Positions 11,974 to 13,371 of a DNA stretch of 13,371 nucleotides are shown here, piece by piece (position 1 is the first letter of the stretch; each line of letters starts with the position of its first letter). The translations under genes and the position numbers were made by a program. The DNA comes from Candidatus Nanohalarchaeota archaeon (GTDB lineage: Archaea; EX4484-52; B79-G9), in the NCBI GenBank assembly GCA_003660865.1, contig QMVA01000019.1, positions 1-13,371 of the forward strand. Direction: 5' to 3'. The notes under the pieces are model-generated. The model had not been told where the DNA came from, searched no databases, and saw only the letters and a program-made list of their open reading frames with translations.

Positions 11974-13242
11974 CTATGGGTTTTCAAGCAGCCATTTCCA
12001 GACGGGCTTTATGATTATTGTTTTGTTCTCTTTTTTAATCTCGTCTTCCTGATCGTAGGTTAGAATTGTGCCTTTTTTCAGTTTGAATTTATCCATTGCA
12101 TCTACCAGGCCGTCAAACTCTCTTTTTTTATTATGGTCATTTAGCTGCCATGTCACCTGTATCACTGAGTTGATGTTTTTGTTTTCCAATACTACAAAAT
12201 CACACTCTTTTGCAGATGAATGGTAATATATTTTAGAGGATGCGCCTAAAACATTAAATACAAGGTTTTCAAGGAGCCAGCCATTGTCTTTTGTTAATTT
12301 TGTTGAAACTGCACGGATAAATCCATTGTCTAGAACGTATAGTTTTTTGTCGTTTATTAGCTGCTTTTTCAGGCTATAGTCAAATTTGCTGATTACTTTT
12401 GCAAAGTGCGATTCTTCCAGATATGAGATGTATCTTTTAATTGTGTTTACACTGCCCAAAGGGATTATGTTTTTTAGTGAGTTAAAGCTAAACCGGTTTG
12501 AATTGTTGGTTATCAGGTATTGATATAGCTCTTTTAGGGCAGCTATGTTTTCAATGTGGTATCTTACAACAATGTCTTTTATTACAATATCTTCGTAAAT
12601 TCTTGCGAGTATTTCAATGTCATCGTAGAGAAGGTATTCGGGCATGCCTCCTTTTGCGAGATATTCTCTAAAATGATTTTTAATTTCAGCACGGGTTTCT
12701 GTTTTGTAGAGCATGCTTGTTTCAAATGGGTACTGTTTTAATTTTAAGTATTCCGGAAATGAAAAAGGTACGACTACCATGTCAAGATGCCTGCCGGTCA
12801 GTTTTGTTCCAAGTTCTTTGCTTAATAGTTTTGCGTTGGAGCCGGTTATATAAAATTTATAGCCATTATCATTGAATCGCCTTACAAAGGTCTCAAAGTT
12901 GGTTATGTTCTGTATCTCGTCTATGAAAAAGGTGGTTTTTTTGCCGAATAATTCTACGAGGGTCTCGTAGATGTTGTTGAATTCAGATGCATTGAAGTTG
13001 AAGAGCCGCTCATCTTCAAAGTTGATGTAGTAAAAGTCTGTGTTGCTGTAGTATTTGTCTATAATTTGTCGTAGTATTGTTGATTTGCCGCATCTTCTTA
13101 TGCCTGTCAGGACTATTACGCGGGGCAGTTTTATTTTTGGCTCTATGTCTTTTAGTATGGTTCTTTCAATGCCTGTGGATTTTTTTAGTATTGATTCGCG
13201 CTGTTCTGTGAGTATCTGTTTTAGCTGTTCTTTTGAAAGCAT
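11974..13242 (-). CDS. AAA ATPase with DUF4143 C-terminal domain (ATPase 3)
   Basis: 422 residues, of the AAA_14 plus DUF4143 architecture found in archaea and bacteria, related to but distinct from the DUF234 group. Walker A is GIRRCGKS (47-54), Walker B FFIDEIQ (105-111) and sensor 1 FYITGSNAKLL (130-140), then the family block LTGRHLDMVVVPFSFPEYL (148-166). A winged helix spans about 235-290. The C-terminal part has KECDFVV (345-351) and IQVTW (361-365), a degenerate PD-(D/E)XK pattern: the expected Lys is absent, as is usual for DUF4143, so cleavage is doubtful. The ATG at 13242 has no Shine-Dalgarno site and lies about 24 bp from a box A, so translation is probably leaderless. Tandem 33-bp repeats lie directly upstream. 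Its role is unknown; relatives are often scattered and mobile. Confidence 0.9.
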   Translation of the reverse strand: MLSKEQLKQILTEQRESILKKSTGIERTILKDIEPKIKLPRVIVLTGIRRCGKSTILRQIIDKYYSNTDFYYINFEDERLFNFNASEFNNIYETLVELFGKKTTFFIDEIQNITNFETFVRRFNDNGYKFYITGSNAKLLSKELGTKLTGRHLDMVVVPFSFPEYLKLKQYPFETSMLYKTETRAEIKNHFREYLAKGGMPEYLLYDDIEILARIYEDIVIKDIVVRYHIENIAALKELYQYLITNNSNRFSFNSLKNIIPLGSVNTIKRYISYLEESHFAKVISKFDYSLKKQLINDKKLYVLDNGFIRAVSTKLTKDNGWLLENLVFNVLGASSKIYYHSSAKECDFVVLENKNINSVIQVTWQLNDHNKKREFDGLVDAMDKFKLKKGTILTYDQEDEIKKENKTIIIKPVWKWLLENP

Positions 13243-13261
13243 GTGAATATATTTGTTGAGG

Positions 13262-13271
13262 TAATATATAT
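13262..13271 (-). promoter_or_regulatory. Box A of ATPase 3
   Basis: Minus-strand ATATATATTA is centred about 24 bp from the ATG at 13242, predicting a transcript that starts at or very near the ATG. The tandem repeats begin 4 bp upstream of it. Confidence 0.5.
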
Positions 13272-13274
13272 GTT

Positions 13275-13371
13275 TTCATTCTAAGTGAATAAAATAGGGT
13301 TGTTTTGTTCATTCTAAGTGAATAAAATAAGGTTGTTTTGTTTATTTTAAGTGAATAAAATATGTCGAGAA
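13275..13371. repeat. 33-bp-period tandem repeat upstream of ATPase 3, running off the window
   Basis: Unit 1 is 13275-13307 and unit 2 is 13308-13340, identical at 32 of 33 positions (AGGG against AAGG). Unit 3 starts at 13341, is more diverged (TTTATTTTAAGTG), and is cut by the window end. The core of each unit is TTCATTCTAAGTGAATAAA, an imperfect dyad (TTYATT and AATAAA arms around 7 bp). The period is close to three helical turns, so bound proteins would sit on one DNA face. Units abut without unique spacers. Confidence 0.9.

Noticed and set aside
13275..13371. CRISPR array
   Set aside because: Repeats abut with no unique spacers and no cas genes are present; this is a simple tandem array.

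Overview
The window is archaeal. The evidence is an archaeal-type phosphoglycerate mutase (ApgM), two AAA-type ATPases of the archaeal PF01637 plus DUF234 architecture, TATA-like box A elements 20 to 30 bp ahead of several genes, Shine-Dalgarno sites of the AGGTGA/GGAGG type, two apparently leaderless genes, and secreted proteins rich in N-glycosylation sequons. I cannot fix the lineage from sequence alone. An uncultivated euryarchaeal or DPANN-like genome would fit.

Layout. Positions 1-525 hold the 3' part of a winged-helix/nucleotidyltransferase gene. Threonine synthase (thrC, +) follows from 624, with its own box A. A 230-bp gap carries a duplicated repeat and the promoter of ATPase 1 (2213-3577, +). 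This gene converges, 7 bp apart, on apgM (3585-4799, -). Upstream of apgM, on the same strand, is a 1052-residue secreted and membrane-anchored protein (5053-8211, -). Positions 8212 to about 10490 are compositionally different: a small membrane protein (8731-9045), a secreted two-domain protein with a C-terminal anchor (9309-10229), several hairpins and terminators, gene remnants and an orphan tRNA-like T-arm. ATPase 2 (10492-11919, +) and ATPase 3 (11974-13242, -, DUF4143 type) converge at the right end.

The metabolic genes (thrC, apgM) and the surface protein look like resident chromosome. Across 600-8200 the + strand is strongly G+T rich whichever way genes point, and this asymmetry disappears across 8700-10230, which suggests acquired DNA.

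The most interesting signal is that each of the three STAND/AAA-like ATPase genes carries its own, mutually unrelated repeat or dyad element at its 5' end: a duplicated 33-bp element around 2036-2177, an ATTATCCT direct/inverted set at 10454-10490, and a 33-bp-period tandem array at 13275-13371. ATPases 1 and 2 also end in a PD-(D/E)XK nuclease-like domain with an intact D...ExK motif. ATPase-nuclease genes each linked to a private DNA element suggest autoregulation or self-recognition, perhaps as selfish or defence-like units. This is inference and is not shown by the sequence.
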